Shown piece by piece: positions 11,460 to 24,184 of a stretch of DNA of 64,000 nucleotides (positions are counted from its first letter, which is position 1; every line of letters starts with the position of its first letter). The position numbers were made by a program, and so were the translations under genes. Source of the DNA: Botryotinia globosa (lineage: Eukaryota > Ascomycota > Leotiomycetes > Helotiales > Sclerotiniaceae); contig RCSZ01000017.1 of NCBI GenBank assembly GCA_014898425.1, positions 310,001 through 374,000 of the forward strand. Reading direction: 5' to 3'. The notes beneath the pieces are model-generated. The model was not told the origin of the DNA and made no database searches. It saw only the letters and a program-made list of their open reading frames with translations.

Positions 11460-12114
11460 CTATAGCTCTTGACTGGCAGGCTTTCCACCAGCAGTCTTGG
11501 CAGTCTTCTTTGGAAGAAGGTCTAAATATACGTTAGAAAGTGTGATATAAAATACTAGATTGAAGTGACTTACTTTGATGAATGTTTGGCAAGACACCAC
11601 CTTGTGCGATTGTAACGTGTCCCAAAAGCTTGTTCAATTCCTCATCGTTTCTGATGGCGAGTTGGAGATGACGTGGGATGATACGGGTCTTCTTGTTGTC
11701 GCGAGCAGCGTTACCGGCCAACTCAAGGATTTCAGCCGCGAGGTACTCAAGAACAGCAGCGAGGTAGACAGGGGCACCTGATAGATACGCGTTAGAAATA
11801 GCAAACTGGAATGGTTTTGATGAATGTGACTTACCAGCACCGACACGTTGAGCGTAGTTACCCTTTCGGAGGAGACGGTGAACACGACCAACTGGGAATG
11901 CGAGACCAGCCTTAGATGAACGGCTAAACAGGCAAATAAGTTAGCATTGAAGCTTCAAGATTGCAAAGTGACTATGATATCTAGATGCAAATGCGAATTC
12001 CAGATTGGATTGAAAAGTCGCGAGGTACGATGTGAAAGATAAGGGAAGTGCAACTTACGATTGAGCGTTCTTGGTGGTTCCGGCCTTTCCTCCAGCAGAT
12101 TTTCCTCCAGTCAT
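11460..12114 (-). CDS. HTA1: Histone H2A
   Basis: Core nucleosomal histone. Four exons (12114-12059, 11923-11835, 11777-11574, 11521-11460) encode 136 residues. The N-tail starts [12 protein letters not shown], the fold carries [16 protein letters not shown] and [19 protein letters not shown], and the C-terminus is SQEL. The terminal SQE motif is the site phosphorylated by ATM/ATR-type kinases in yeast H2A, so this canonical fungal H2A also does the job of animal H2A.X. The gene is divergent from H2B, 574 bp away, the usual paired arrangement in ascomycetes. Several introns are normal for filamentous fungi. Confidence 0.97.
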
Positions 12115-12688
12115 TTTGAAAGTGTTTGAAAAGTAAAATTAATGTGGGAAGTGGTTAAGTTTGATGGATGAATTTAATTCAAGTACGAATTCTGGAAAGT
12201 GTTTTTTCGAAAGTTTTGCGTGGATGGAGAAGAGATGTTTTGAGTAAAAAGAAGATGGGAATGGGGACGAACATTTATCAACAAGAGCCATCAAAAGTCG
12301 TGATCTGATCTGGTCTGCCCATTAAAAAACACCGTAAAGAGCTCCTTCAATAAGCTAGAGCGTTTTAGGGTATTTTATAAGCAGAAGGCACGACCCGCAG
12401 ATTGAACGAATTATGTGATTGGTCATGGAGGTGGTTCCACATTAATCGGGCATCCAATCATCGATTTTAGAGAGTCCCCAGCAGCACGGTTAGTAAAATG
12501 GCACGAAAGTGATTTTGGCCGACTTTATTATTCATTTAAACTCTTCATCTCCCGATTTCAATCCCCTTCATCTTTGATAACTTTAACAACAAACCACACC
12601 CACGTCCATCTTCCATCTTCGCACTTATTAACTTCAATATCAATCTCCAACCTTACATTTTTCAATCCAAATAAATCTTAAATTCAAA
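12115..12688. promoter_or_regulatory. Divergent H2A-H2B promoter
   Basis: The 574-bp region separates the two histone start codons. CCAAT boxes occur in both orientations, ATTGG at 12418-12422 and CCAAT at 12454-12458, and a TATA-like TATTTTATAA lies at 12371-12380. Long CT/AC-rich leader sequence precedes the H2B start. Joint S-phase control of the two genes is expected from family knowledge and is not shown by the sequence. Confidence 0.6.
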
Positions 12689-13313
<625 letters not shown>

Positions 13314-13785
13314 GCTGTCTTTTCTTTGGGGTTTAGGGGGGGATACCGGATATGCTTGAGCTCTGGAGTCATCTCATAGATGATGGCTGTTGTTGTTCGA
13401 GGGCCTTGGGGTTTTCTTTTTAATGCGTTATGGATGGTCTGCTTTTTATGGGGGCAAATGTCTTCACGGTCTGTTTTCGGGGTACGTGGCTGTACAATAA
13501 ACAAACGTCTTCATCAGAATAGGGAATTAGAAGACGAAATTCAAACATCAACTTAATTCACCGTCACCTATTTGGTTCCATACAACGTGGAGCATGAATT
13601 TCTATTTATTGAGGGATGCCATTAACAGAGTTAGCTCGCGCCGCTATTCGAGTTTCAATTATTGCTGCCAAATACAAGCATTCTACACTAACCCTACACC
13701 GAGTACAATTTTGATAACGCATCAATCGAACTGAATGCATGATCGACTAGTCGGTTCGCGACATCTCATCCATATTCGCGGCCCC
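13314..13785. other. Intergenic between convergent H2B and SQS1
   Basis: 3' flanking sequence of both genes. No gene or repeat was recognised. Confidence 0.55.
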
Positions 13786-16296
13786 TTATCCTAGACCGGC
13801 TTTCGTCGTTTTTACAACGTGGGAAACTGGCTGAAGAATGCCCTTATTATCGAGCGCACCAAGAGCTGTGCCGGCACTCCAGCCCATCTTTTCTAGCATT
13901 GCTCTTCCTTTGTTCCCAACACCCAGTTCGGGAGCCGAGGCACCGACGACATCACCATCACGATAACTAGCAGCACCAAAACCGCCTCCAAAACCGCCCC
14001 CACCAGTTCGGCCGCCACGTTTGGATGTAGCACCTGTCCTTCTTCCACCTACATCGTTACGCGGAAGGAAACGGCGCGAAAGTTTCGACGCTGCAGCTTC
14101 GTAGGCGCGCTCTCCATAAACTGTCGTTCTTGAAGTACGGTACAAGATAGGATAACGCTTGTTGCCTAAACCAGCCGACTTAGACTTCAATTTGAATGCA
14201 TTGGCGATCTCGTGAACAAATATACGATCGGCTTTGTCCATCGCAGGAAGAGAAAGGCTGTATTATGTTAGCGTGTGGATCAAGAAGAGTAGAAATGATA
14301 CTGACGTGGTATTGTTGCCCTTCAAAAACTCTTTGATTTCTTCCTTGACATCATCAATACTCATTCCTTCCTTGTACCTTGCCTTCATATCGGGCTTGCC
14401 ATGCTTGCCAGTCAGTAAACCTCGTGCACGTAATACTTCACGTTCCTGCTTTCTCTCCTTTTTCTTAACCCGATCATTGTCCCAAGCTGATTGCATTGAT
14501 GCCTCGAGCTCTGAATCTGAGATGTCGTCTAGTATCAACTTGCCCTTGCGACCTTTAGGTTTTTTTTTGAGACTCGGTCGATCAAAATCCATTACGTCGA
14601 ATCCGTCGTAAGCATCGGCCAATGGAGCTGCAGGTGGAAATTCGCCCTGGCGCCGCTGTCTTTCCTTTCTGCCCCTTCTGCCTGAAAGTATGAAATTACT
14701 GAGATCAATCGTGGACGCTTCCATGTCGTCATCCTCATCATCGACTTCATCGTCGAAGAGTAGGATTTCATCACCGCCCATACCAAGCTCCTCTTGCTTA
14801 CTTATCAGTCTTGCAATCTGTTCATCATTCATTTTTGCGATTCTCCTTCGAACTAGATCCTGCTCGTCATCATGATCGTCATCATCTCCATCGACAATAT
14901 CGTCGGAATCACTGCTGTCTTCGTCTCCATTACTTTCGAATTCGGCAACCAACTTCTCTTCAGCTTCAAAAACCTCAATGAGAGGCAGTGCCCCGGAATC
15001 CTGTAGAACATCTAGCGGGACCCATCTGGCTTCGTCTACGTCCTGATGTTCCCAGACAATTAAGTACTGTACGCCACCAACACGATGCCTCTTTGATAAA
15101 ATCGTTTCGACTTTGCCCCTGGCCTCATCCGACGTGCTGAGGTCGTCAAGATCCTGCAATTCTGTCCGACCCCATCCGTGACGTCCATCAGAATCATGAG
15201 CGCCTTTAGAAGAAGAATCATCTTCCCAAGCAGCGTCGTCATAGCCTCCTAACTCACGTTTGTTGAATGTATGGTCGACATCAGCCATAGTCTGTTCCTG
15301 ATCCATGTTTGCAATGTAATCTGCAATCATAGCATCCTCTTCATCACTATCATCGATTCTGTTGCCCACTCGTCTACCTCGTCTAGCGCGTCCTTGACCT
15401 CGATCTTTGTTTTGACGCTTGGGTAAAATTGCCTCGAAATCTGGAGAAGGTGAATTTGCTACCTTGTGTGACATTGTGCCCAAAAACATCTCTTTGTTCA
15501 ATGCCTCTGCCAGCTCGGGTGGAATAGACTCTAGAGATGCTTCCTTCTCACCTAAAGCTTCTTCCAACAGCTTTTCTTGCTCATGAATTTTATCATCCAA
15601 GAACTTGATCCTGGCATCTATAGGATCTATGCTTGTTGGGGGGTCATGTTCCACTCTGGCATCTTCATTCCTCACCTGACCACGTCCGTGAAAGAGAATG
15701 ACTTCTTCGCTCGAGTCTGACCGAGCTGGAGAGATTGAACGCAAACGCGGTGGTGCAAGACCTGTCTCAACAGGGTTGCCACCATCGGTATCTATCATGA
15801 ATGACGAGGAGGTTGCAGCCACCCTCGTTTCGCGATTTGCGATTTTCACATCTTGGGTCAAGCTTCCTGCAGGTAGTTCTGCAGATTCCAAGCTCATCCC
15901 AGCCAGTGCCTCCTCAGAATCTTTGATAAGATCTGGCGGATTAAACTCCCCGGCGCTGACAAAGCTCACTTTTGTATCCCTTAATCTTTGATCAGAGTTC
16001 CAGAATGAATGATGACGTTCAGTATTGCGAGCTTCTTCTTGAAGTGTGAAACCTACAATATACCAAATTTGTTAGCATTGACAAACATGTCTGATAGAAC
16101 AATGGCAATTGCATTCGCCTTCGCCGAAGATCATTCACATGGAGAATATATAAACATTACCAGTCTGAGGCCTTTGGGGAACATATGTGCCGGCGAATGG
16201 TATAAAGGATGTTCCAGGAGTGGGAGTTCCGCGACCACCTCTAGGTGAACTGAAATTGCCCCTCCCACGAGCGCCACCCCGTTTGTTTCGTGGCAT
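13786..16296 (-). CDS. SQS1: R3H and G-patch protein SQS1
   Basis: Homologue of yeast Sqs1/Pfa1, a cofactor that stimulates the DEAH helicase Prp43 in ribosome biogenesis and splicing. Three exons (16296-16161, 16052-14306, 14257-13786) give 784 residues. The N-terminus is RG-rich (MPRNKRGGARGRG). The long centre is acidic with many Asp/Glu/Ser runs. An R3H domain lies around the sequence DKADRIFVHEIANAFKLKSK, and a G-patch ends the protein with GNKGRAMLEKMGWSAGTALG. Residues about 355-410 resemble a chromodomain (ILSKRHRVGG, YLIVWE, ARWVPLDVL), which I do not know as a standard part of this family. The gene is divergent from ATG4. Confidence 0.88.
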
Positions 16297-17218
16297 AGCT
16301 TGTGTGATCACAGCACAGTGCGACTGTCAATAGAATCGAAGTTCACGGATGGTAACTGATGTATGGATCCTTACGACGAATATTAACTTCGAAAAGGAAA
16401 AGATGAAGAAAGTTTTGCCAATAATGAGAATAATTCGAGTGGTAGGTGAATGACCTAGTAATGAATGTGTTAGGCTACAGGGTAAGCAGCTCAGGTACTG
16501 GTCGGTGTTGTGTGTAATAAAAACAATTATTACTACGATATACTAGTAGCGTTTTTGATCCAATCAGATGCTGGAAATTTGTGGGCACTTCATCTTCGCC
16601 AGTCAGGTTTTGATTAAATATGGATACCCAGTTGATGATGACTTTGAGAGCTTCTTATCGATAAGAAACCATCAAAAGGTGGGTCTGTGGTACTCCGTAC
16701 AGAGAGGTATGAAGAAACAATACTTTAATGCCTTTATCTAATTAATAACTCATTACATCATCAACCAGGTTCCTGCCGAGCTTACCTACTAGTTAGCTTT
16801 CTCCCGTCAGTCACTGCACATGCACTTCCAAAATGAAATTGTCGTGTCGTGTCTAATATTCACAGAAGAACGCACTAGGCCAAGCAAAGTATCATATTTG
16901 AATACTACGTGATAACATAAATCAGAACATCAGCTGCCTTCGCCTTGCAGCACTCACCTCATCTCATACTTCAAACAATCTGCAACATTTCTCGACTTAT
17001 CAAATGTTCACTTATTTATAATACTTCTACTTCAACTCTTCTACTTCAACGACACTTCTTCTTCCATCAGCTCTATCTATACTTCCACTATAGAATCCGT
17101 CAATAATCCTAATCAGTTTCCCCTCCGCTCACCGTCCCCGCCATTCTTAACCATAACACTCTACAAATCTTATGTGCATCCGACACGACTTGAATACGAA
17201 TCATAGTCGCATTCAACC
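16297..17218. promoter_or_regulatory. Shared upstream region of SQS1 and ATG4
   Basis: This 922-bp divergent region has a pyrimidine-rich leader (repeated CTTCTACTTCAAC at about 17022-17052) just before ATG4. No other gene or defined factor site was recognised. Confidence 0.45.
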
Positions 17219-18689
17219 ATGACGGCGGCTGATATAGGTCGTTACAAACGCTTCGTCCAGTATTTCTGGGATCCCGAGCCAACAAACGATACTGCCTCGC
17301 AGTCACCTATTTGGTGTTTAGGAAAAGAATACCCTATTCTGGAAAAGTCAACCAGTTCAACCATTGCAGACTCCCCTCCCCAGGAAGTACGATATCTACC
17401 CGCACAGTCTTTACCAAACAATGAAGTTACAACTCCACCTGATAGTACCGTTGGCAGCCTTGACTCAAGTTCAGGCTACCAAACTTGCGATACAGCCAAT
17501 GCAGATGGAGGATGGCCATCCGCATTCCTTGATGATTTCGAAGCCAAAATATGGCTCACATATCGATCAAACTTCCCAGCGATAGCTAAGTCGCAGGATC
17601 CAAAAGCCTTTTCTGCGATGTCACTATCAGTACGATTGAGGAGTCAACTTGTCGACCAAGGAGGCTTTACATCTGACACAGGGTGGGGTTGTATGATAAG
17701 GTCCGGACAAAGCCTCTTGGCAAATGCATTGCTTACTCTGAGGATGGGCAGAGGTTCGCTCTTTTATTATAACCTTCTTCGGTTCTTGAGCTAACCATGA
17801 AATAGAATGGCGTCGCGGGAGATCTAGCCACGAAGAACGCAAAATTTTATCTTTGTTCGCAGATGATCCAAGAGCTCCTTACTCTATTCACAAATTTGTT
17901 GAGCACGGTGCAAGTGCTTGTGGGAAACATCCTGGAGAGTGGTTCGGACCATCTGCTACTGCGCGCTGTATCCAGTAAGAAGACTATTCAAGAGCAATTC
18001 GAATAATGACTGATCATCTACAGGGCTTTATCCAATAACCAAGCCAAATCAGAACTGCGTGTATATATCACGGGTGACGGATCGGACGTATACGAAGACA
18101 CCTTTATGAGTATCGCAAAGCCAAACCACTCAGACTTCACCCCTACTCTCATTCTAGTCGGTACGAGGCTAGGCCTTGATAAGATAACCCCTGTCTACTG
18201 GGAGGCACTGAAATACTCCTTACAGATGCCGCAATCTGTGGGGATAGCTGGGTGAGTCACTCCGACTTTCATTAACATGGCCATATAATAATCTAGTACA
18301 GGGGTCGCCCATCTTCCTCGCACTACTTCATTGGTGTGCAAGAGTCAGATTTCTTCTATCTAGATCCTCATCAAACACGACCAGCACTTCCGTACAAGGA
18401 CAATATGGATGACTATACTACAGAGGATGTTGACTCGTGCCACACTCGCCGACTTCGACGACTCCACATTAAGGAGATGGATCCCAGCATGCTTATTGCA
18501 TTCTTGATACGTGATGAGAACGATTGGAATGAGTGGCGACGGGCCGTTAAGGAAGTACAGGGTAAGGGGGTTATCCACGTTGCAGATACAGATCCGGCAT
18601 CGTATGGCTTAGGTGGAGAGCGAGATGGAGCTATTGACGAGGTTGAAACATTTGACGACGACGATGACGATACCATATTAGACGCCTAA
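17219..18689 (+). CDS. ATG4: Autophagy cysteine protease ATG4
   Basis: Atg4 trims the C-terminus of Atg8 before lipidation and releases Atg8 from membranes (peptidase family C54). Four exons (17219-17753, 17806-17974, 18024-18251, 18302-18689) give 439 residues. The catalytic Cys is residue 158 in [13 protein letters not shown], and the Asp/His pair is D332 and H334 in FYLDPHQ. The tail is acidic and ends in a run of Asp residues followed by TILDA. All three catalytic residues are present and exon joints keep frame, so the gene looks intact. Confidence 0.95.
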
Positions 18690-19226
18690 GGCGCTGGGAA
18701 ACAACCCATCAAAGGAATTGAGGTATTCAGGGCGTTCGGGGTAGGTGACCATATAGAGATTAGTCTTAATCCATTTTCATTGCAAATTACAACTTTGATT
18801 GGTTTTATTGTTTGAGATCTCACGTGAAAATCGGAATACAAAATTGTTAATACAAGTTTCAAAAACGATGTTCAAGTTTGATCTAGACGCGCATGTCCCA
18901 AGGGCCACGGCAATGAGAACGGAATTCACTAAAACCACTATGGACTTATGCCATTCGATTGTCACCTAACTTTAAGATATTATCGAATAGATCAATTCAG
19001 AAATGATGAATGGGCTGCTTAGTCAGTCTTCAATGTCTGCTTCCAAGGTTAGATCACGGACATTTGAATGGCTGGTCATTGTGCCAAGAAAACTCATTAG
19101 ATCTTGTGCTCAGCGGGGGAGCATGTCTGCCATTTTTTGGAACGCCTCTACATACAAATAAGGGTATAAAGCTATAGTAATAAACCACTCCCAATGCTCT
19201 AAACTTCATCGTTTAGCTCCCATTCC
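18690..19226. other. Intergenic between convergent ATG4 and JJJ1
   Basis: 3' flanks of two converging genes; no gene or repeat recognised. Confidence 0.55.
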
Positions 19227-20960
19227 CTATTTCCTCTTTTTTGAATTACCAGCTTTTTGTACGGGCGAGGCGTGGCCAAATTCTTTGATATGGTTGAAGA
19301 GTTTGGTCTTTGAGGAAAACGACTCATGACATGTCACATTGGCACATTTAAACTGGAATCTCATGAGTACCATGTGACATAAGATTGAGGAGATGATCAC
19401 TTACGTTTTCCCCCTGCAGCCCTGTAGGTTCCTTTTGAGCAGCTTTTTTGGCACGTTTCATTTTCGCTTTTCCAAGAGTTTTCTTTAGAGTAGGATCGCT
19501 AGAAGCATCTTGTCCTATATCTTTGGTCGAATCTTGACCAGGGTCCAGATCCTTGGTTTCAAGAGAGTGTGCATCTCCCGATACTGCTGCCGCTAGTCTT
19601 TCCTCAACTGCTGCTCTGGGTGCGTAATCATCATTTAAGCTGTCGATATCGGAATCATCTTTGACCGGACTATCTAATTTGCCGGCATTCAAGTCGTGAT
19701 CAGATGGCGAGTGTCCCACTTCTTCAGGTTTAGTTGCATCATCGATAGCAGACTCAAGCTTCTCATTTTCTGACGCAACTTCGAGTCTTTCGAAACCATC
19801 ATCAAGGTCGCTACTCTTTGGTTCCGGTGGAGTATCCAAGTGTAAAGATTTGTTCTCTTTACGCATTTGTTTCTGGATAGCCTGTACGGCCTTGGTATGT
19901 TTTTTACTTTTCGTGTGTGCCTCAAATTGGTTTTCGCTTTTGAATGTCTTGTTACAAACAACGCACTCTATTACTTCAACCTCAGACTCTTCAGATGATT
20001 CTTCGACTACACCTTCAGATTCATCCGGATTCGCCCAGTCCGGAACCACATAGCTGTTCATCTTGGCTTGATTCGCCGCTCGTTTACGAGCAGCCTGGGC
20101 CGATGCAGCATCCCGCAATATTTTCTGTCTCTCCTCCTGGGTTTGTGAGTTCGGAGTGAAGCGGGGATCCCTCTTTCGCGCAAATAGAACGAGATGTCTG
20201 ACGGCATCATTAAACTCTGCTTTGGCCTCATCCCGGGACCTTTTATTTTCTTTCTCTATCAATCGGCGGGTTGCTCTATCCGGCGCATCGGAGGTCCGGT
20301 AGAGGTCTTTCCATGAAAATGATTTCTGCGTAGTGAAGTTCACCCAGGCTCTATAAAATGATTTGACTACGTCCTCATAGTCATCCTCGGCGCTCCCAAA
20401 ATCAGGATAATCGACTATTTCAAGGCCATCCCAATCGCATGCTGCGTTCTCCTCTCTCGCAAGAGTTGCGAATGTCTCTCGAAGTATACCAAAGAACCCA
20501 TTCGGAGCATCCGTGAAGGGGACACTGGAGTCGAATTTTCCGATCAAGCTTATGATATGTGCAGCGCTCGTTATTCGAACATTATCCGCAAAGTCGTCTT
20601 CTGCAGGATCACCGCCTCCTAGGATTGATAATCGATGAGAGTCATACCAGGCTCTTTCTTGTGGATCCGACAAGACCTCGTAGGCAGATTGAACTTCGGC
20701 AAACTTGGCAGTGGCAGTTTCAACGTTGCCATAATTCCGATCGGGATGAAGTTCCAGCGCTTTTTTCCTGTAGGCCTTCTTGATCCTAGGTACATTCAAT
20801 CAATCTTAGAATAATGAGTTAAAAAGCAATATCCAAGTTCTTACTCATCATCTGAAGCCTGTCGTTCGACGCCTAACAATTCGTAGTAACATGTTTTCAT
20901 CACTACCCCGCCATTATTTTGTGCATCCCGACCACGCGATGAAGATTGTTCTGCGCCCAT
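19227..20960 (-). CDS. JJJ1: J-domain zinc-finger protein JJJ1 (DNAJC21 type)
   Basis: Cytosolic Hsp40 that works with Hsp70 and Rei1 to release Arx1 from pre-60S ribosomes after export. Three exons (20960-20845, 20785-19405, 19352-19227) give 540 residues. The J domain at about 22-95 contains the essential HPD in [10 protein letters not shown] first C2H2 finger is in the middle (ECVVCNKTF, then [10 protein letters not shown]). A second, diverged finger is encoded by the last exon at the C-terminus ([12 protein letters not shown], then FNHIKEFGH). The segment between them is acidic and low in complexity, ending with a Lys-rich patch. The order J, finger, acidic linker, finger is diagnostic for this family. 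Confidence 0.92.
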
Positions 20961-21096
20961 AGAATAGAGGATTGAAATTGATCTCTAGATGGGATTCAAA
21001 GTATAGGCAAACAACTGAATCTGCAAGTAGGTCGGTGGGCAATATTGGAATTATTATGTTTTGATATGATAGTGAGCTTCTTGAGTGGACTGTGTA

Positions 21097-21256
21097 TGAA
21101 TGTGTGAATGTGTGAATGTGTGAATGTGTGAATGTGTGAATGTGTGAATGTGTGAATGTGTGAATGTGTGAATGTGTGAATGTGTGAATGTGTGAATGTA
21201 TGAATGTATGAATGTATGAATGTATGAATGTAGGTTTGTAGGTTTGTAGGTTTGTA
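21097..21256. repeat. 8-bp minisatellite in three sub-blocks
   Basis: Twelve units of TGAATGTG (21097-21192) run directly into five units of TGAATGTA (21193-21232) and three units of GGTTTGTA (21233-21256), all in the same 8-bp register. The array lies 137 bp upstream of the JJJ1 start codon. Confidence 0.92.
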
Positions 21257-21354
21257 GGTACCATACCTCCGGTACCCGAGCCACCCAAATTTACAAATGT
21301 GTGAATGTGAATCTAATTACATAAGCATCTTGATAGTGGGAGGGTTAAAATGCT

Positions 21355-21414
21355 AGACTAGGTAGAGACTAGGTAGAGGCTAGGTAGAGGCTAGGTAGAG
21401 ACTAGGTAGATATA
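21355..21414. repeat. 12-bp tandem repeat (GACTAGGTAGAG type)
   Basis: About four to five copies of a unit close to ACTAGGTAGAGR follow one another. The core TAGGTA recurs in many intergenic regions of this window. Confidence 0.75.
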
Positions 21415-21596
21415 AAATCGAATTTTTTCTTCCGATGGCACATGGAATTATAAAGGAGTTTTGTGATTAGGAGACAAGCTAGTTTTTCTGTACCCAGTAA
21501 ACATAGTATGAGACAGCACGTGCATGACTAGAAAGCTCGAGGTACTCGTCGTTGGGATAGCCATTAGCATTTGCACCGTTCAGACTCTTCAGAAAC

Positions 21597-21647
21597 GGGA
21601 GAGAGAGAGGGAGAGAGAGAGAGAGAGAGGGGAGAGAGAGAGAGAGA

Positions 21648-21678
<31 letters not shown>
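21597..21678. repeat. GA-rich microsatellite
   Basis: An almost pure GAGAGA tract interrupted by GGG triplets. It is long enough to affect chromatin but has no assigned role. Confidence 0.9.
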
Positions 21679-22421
21679 GTCTCGAGTCGGTCCATGAGTT
21701 AGCCGGTAGCATTACAGTACTAGGTGGATACTACCAGGTGCTGTCAGGTGCTACCAGGTACATACTCAGTAGGTACTCCATCTCTATTCCCAAGTAGTCA
21801 AGAACGTCGAACCGGTGCCCAAGACTTTTATTAATAGTCAGAACCACCCCCCCCCCCCCTATGAAGTGAGCTGGAGTATCTTGATCTTGAAGTAAAGTGA
21901 ATTCATATTGAAGCGGACATTACCCCGTGTCAAGTGCTTGTCTCTATCTAGATGTCTGATTGGCTACTAGGCATTTTGAACCCAGTCCAGTCACAACTTC
22001 ATCCGGTCTACCAGGTAAGCTCATATCGATTTTGTTTACTCACTCACACTCACTCCCACGCACTCCTACACATTGTAATTAATTCCATCTACATATTACG
22101 AATACAAAACTTTGGGGAAATCTTCTTCCTCTAGAATATCTTGCTCTTACCTATCAAACTTCTTCATCAGCAATTTAATCCCGATGCTTAAAGCTCTACT
22201 GTTCGCTATCAGCATCCTCGAGAATCCCAACTAACATTCAAGATAGTCCTTGCCCTGCGGGAAAAATTGTAAATATTCTCATCGCCATACCACCCACCCC
22301 TTTTCATCTTTTCAAACAATGCCAAATGAATATTCCTTCCCAATAGCCTGATAGAAGACAGAGCGACAGATTTCCAACATTATTCGACCAATCACATTTT
22401 ATTGTACTGCATGCCTTTATT

Positions 22422-24184
22422 ATGAAATTTGCCAAAGAACTCAAAGATGCCCTTGCCAGAGAAGGCTTTCCGCCACGCTGGGTAGATTCTGCCATCCCTT
22501 ATGGTCTGCTCAAGAAATCTCTTAAAAAGGTCGGTCAGAATTTGGCAACGATTAACGAAAGCTAAAGTAACCCAGATTGCGACCGAGTTAGCACAATGCG
22601 GTCTGGATCCTGCTGCGCTTGCAAAGCTGAGAGAGATTTCCAGCACTGGCCCTGCTTACTTGTATGATTTCAAGGGTATGGCCAACCTTCTACGTTTACG
22701 TTGTTCTGCATAAAGAAACTAATTGAAGAAGGGTCGAAATTCCGGCCCACCCTCATTTTACGGCTTGAACAAGGCGTCACCGTTGATGCTAGGCTGTCAG
22801 CTGACACAAGAAGATATCTAGAGGATCTAGTAAATCACCATCGGGATCTTTCAGACGTGTCGCTATCCGATCCCGCTGGTGACGAAGGTGGCCAAATTGT
22901 TCCTACGTGAGTGTCTTCTTTTGATTCTTGGGGTATGTGTATATCGGTTGTTGACATGACTTGTAGAGATCCATCGTCAGAGATTGAGGTGGAACGACCT
23001 CTTGTTCGGGAAGTCGAAGTGCCTCTGACTTTCGATGCAGAATTCTTTGGTCTTCTGCAGGGAGATGTTGAAAATCTTGATGCACTCCAAGACGAGGAAC
23101 AAAGGGCTCTCGTCGCTGAGGTTGGCGATCTTTCAAAAGAGCTCGTTAAGCTCAGTGAGCCTTCAAGGTTCAAAAAGACCGACCAGTATCGGTGGAGAGA
23201 ACTGTTTGATGTTTACGTCCAGGCTGGGATATTCTTTTCGGATCTTGAAAAGGATCACGGTAAGCGTGATAGCGTAGCTGCATTGAAGCGTTTACAGTAA
23301 GTATGCACTTTTTGGTAGGCACGCCGGTACTTGACTAATGATACCTATCGCAGATGGTTCCAGAGTGAAGTAGTTAAGAGAGGGATCGTAGATACATTCA
23401 AACTATCCCCTAGCCGTAAAGCATGTACGTATTGTACATTCTAGTCTTTCCCGAATGAAGTTGCTGACCTCGGCAGTGAACCAGTTTATTAGCATTAATG
23501 TTACGCTACTCCGAAACCTCCAGTTTCAGGAGATCAACCAAAAAGCCATTGCCAAGATATTGAAAAGTACGTTCTATACTTGTCCAATTCTCATGGTTGA
23601 TATCTGGGCACCACGATGACGAGCCCTCTATCCCATGGAATCACAGCTAATTCAATTAGAATTTGATAAGAGGACAACACTTGGTGCTAGGCAAACATTC
23701 CCCAGACTGATCCAGTCCGACGTTATCATGACGGAATCGATGGCCAGATCTGTATGCGCACAGGTGACACAGGATCTTGTTCAGATAGTACCTCAGTTGA
23801 GTGATTACACTTGCCCCGTCTGTCTGGCCATAGTATGGCGACCAATTAGAATGGAATGCAATCATGTTTTATGTGTTCGATGCACGGTGTTCATGCAGCG
23901 GCGTGGGACCAAAGCCTGCCCCTTATGCCGAGACGAAGTGATTTTAAAGGCTGATCAAGGTAATTTTCAACACCCAAATTTGAACAAAGTGGAAGAGTCC
24001 CCAGCTGATGCTTATAGATAACATTGACGAAAAACTCTCCAAATTTCTTTTGAGGAATTTTCCTAAAGAAACGAAGGAAAAGCAGATTGAGCATGAAACG
24101 ATAGATGGCAGAGAGAGGTTCGGCATTTACTATACCCATCCTTCGGAGCAAACCCCTTTACAACGATATTGCACTATCATGTAA
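22422..24184 (+). CDS. SPX-RING E3 ubiquitin ligase
   Basis: Eight exons (22422-22529, 22576-22675, 22729-22906, 22967-23296, 23354-23424, 23477-23566, 23660-23959, 24018-24184) give 447 residues. The N-terminus MKFAKELKDAL opens an SPX domain, and its last helix is seen as NQKAIAKILKKFDKRT. SPX domains bind inositol pyrophosphates and report phosphate status. A C3HC4 RING follows at about 344-383 (CPVC, then CNHVLC, CTVF and CPLC). SPX plus RING matches fungal RING-14 proteins and the plant NLA ligase, which controls phosphate and nitrate transporters. A role in phosphate homeostasis is inferred. Substrates cannot be read from the sequence. Confidence 0.88.

Larger units (their letters stand above)
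20961..22421. other. Repeat-rich divergent intergenic region
   Basis: The 1.46-kb spacer between JJJ1 and the SPX-RING gene holds an 8-bp minisatellite, a 12-bp TAGGTAGAG array, a GA microsatellite and a 14-base poly-C run (21847-21860). No further gene was recognised; long frames here are products of the repeats. Confidence 0.6.

Noticed and set aside
21097..21256. Interstitial telomere repeat
   Set aside because: Unit is 8 bp and does not contain TTAGGG.
20914..21288. Two long minus frames with repeated His-Thr-Phe
   Set aside because: They are translations of the 8-bp minisatellite, which is open in several frames by its nature.
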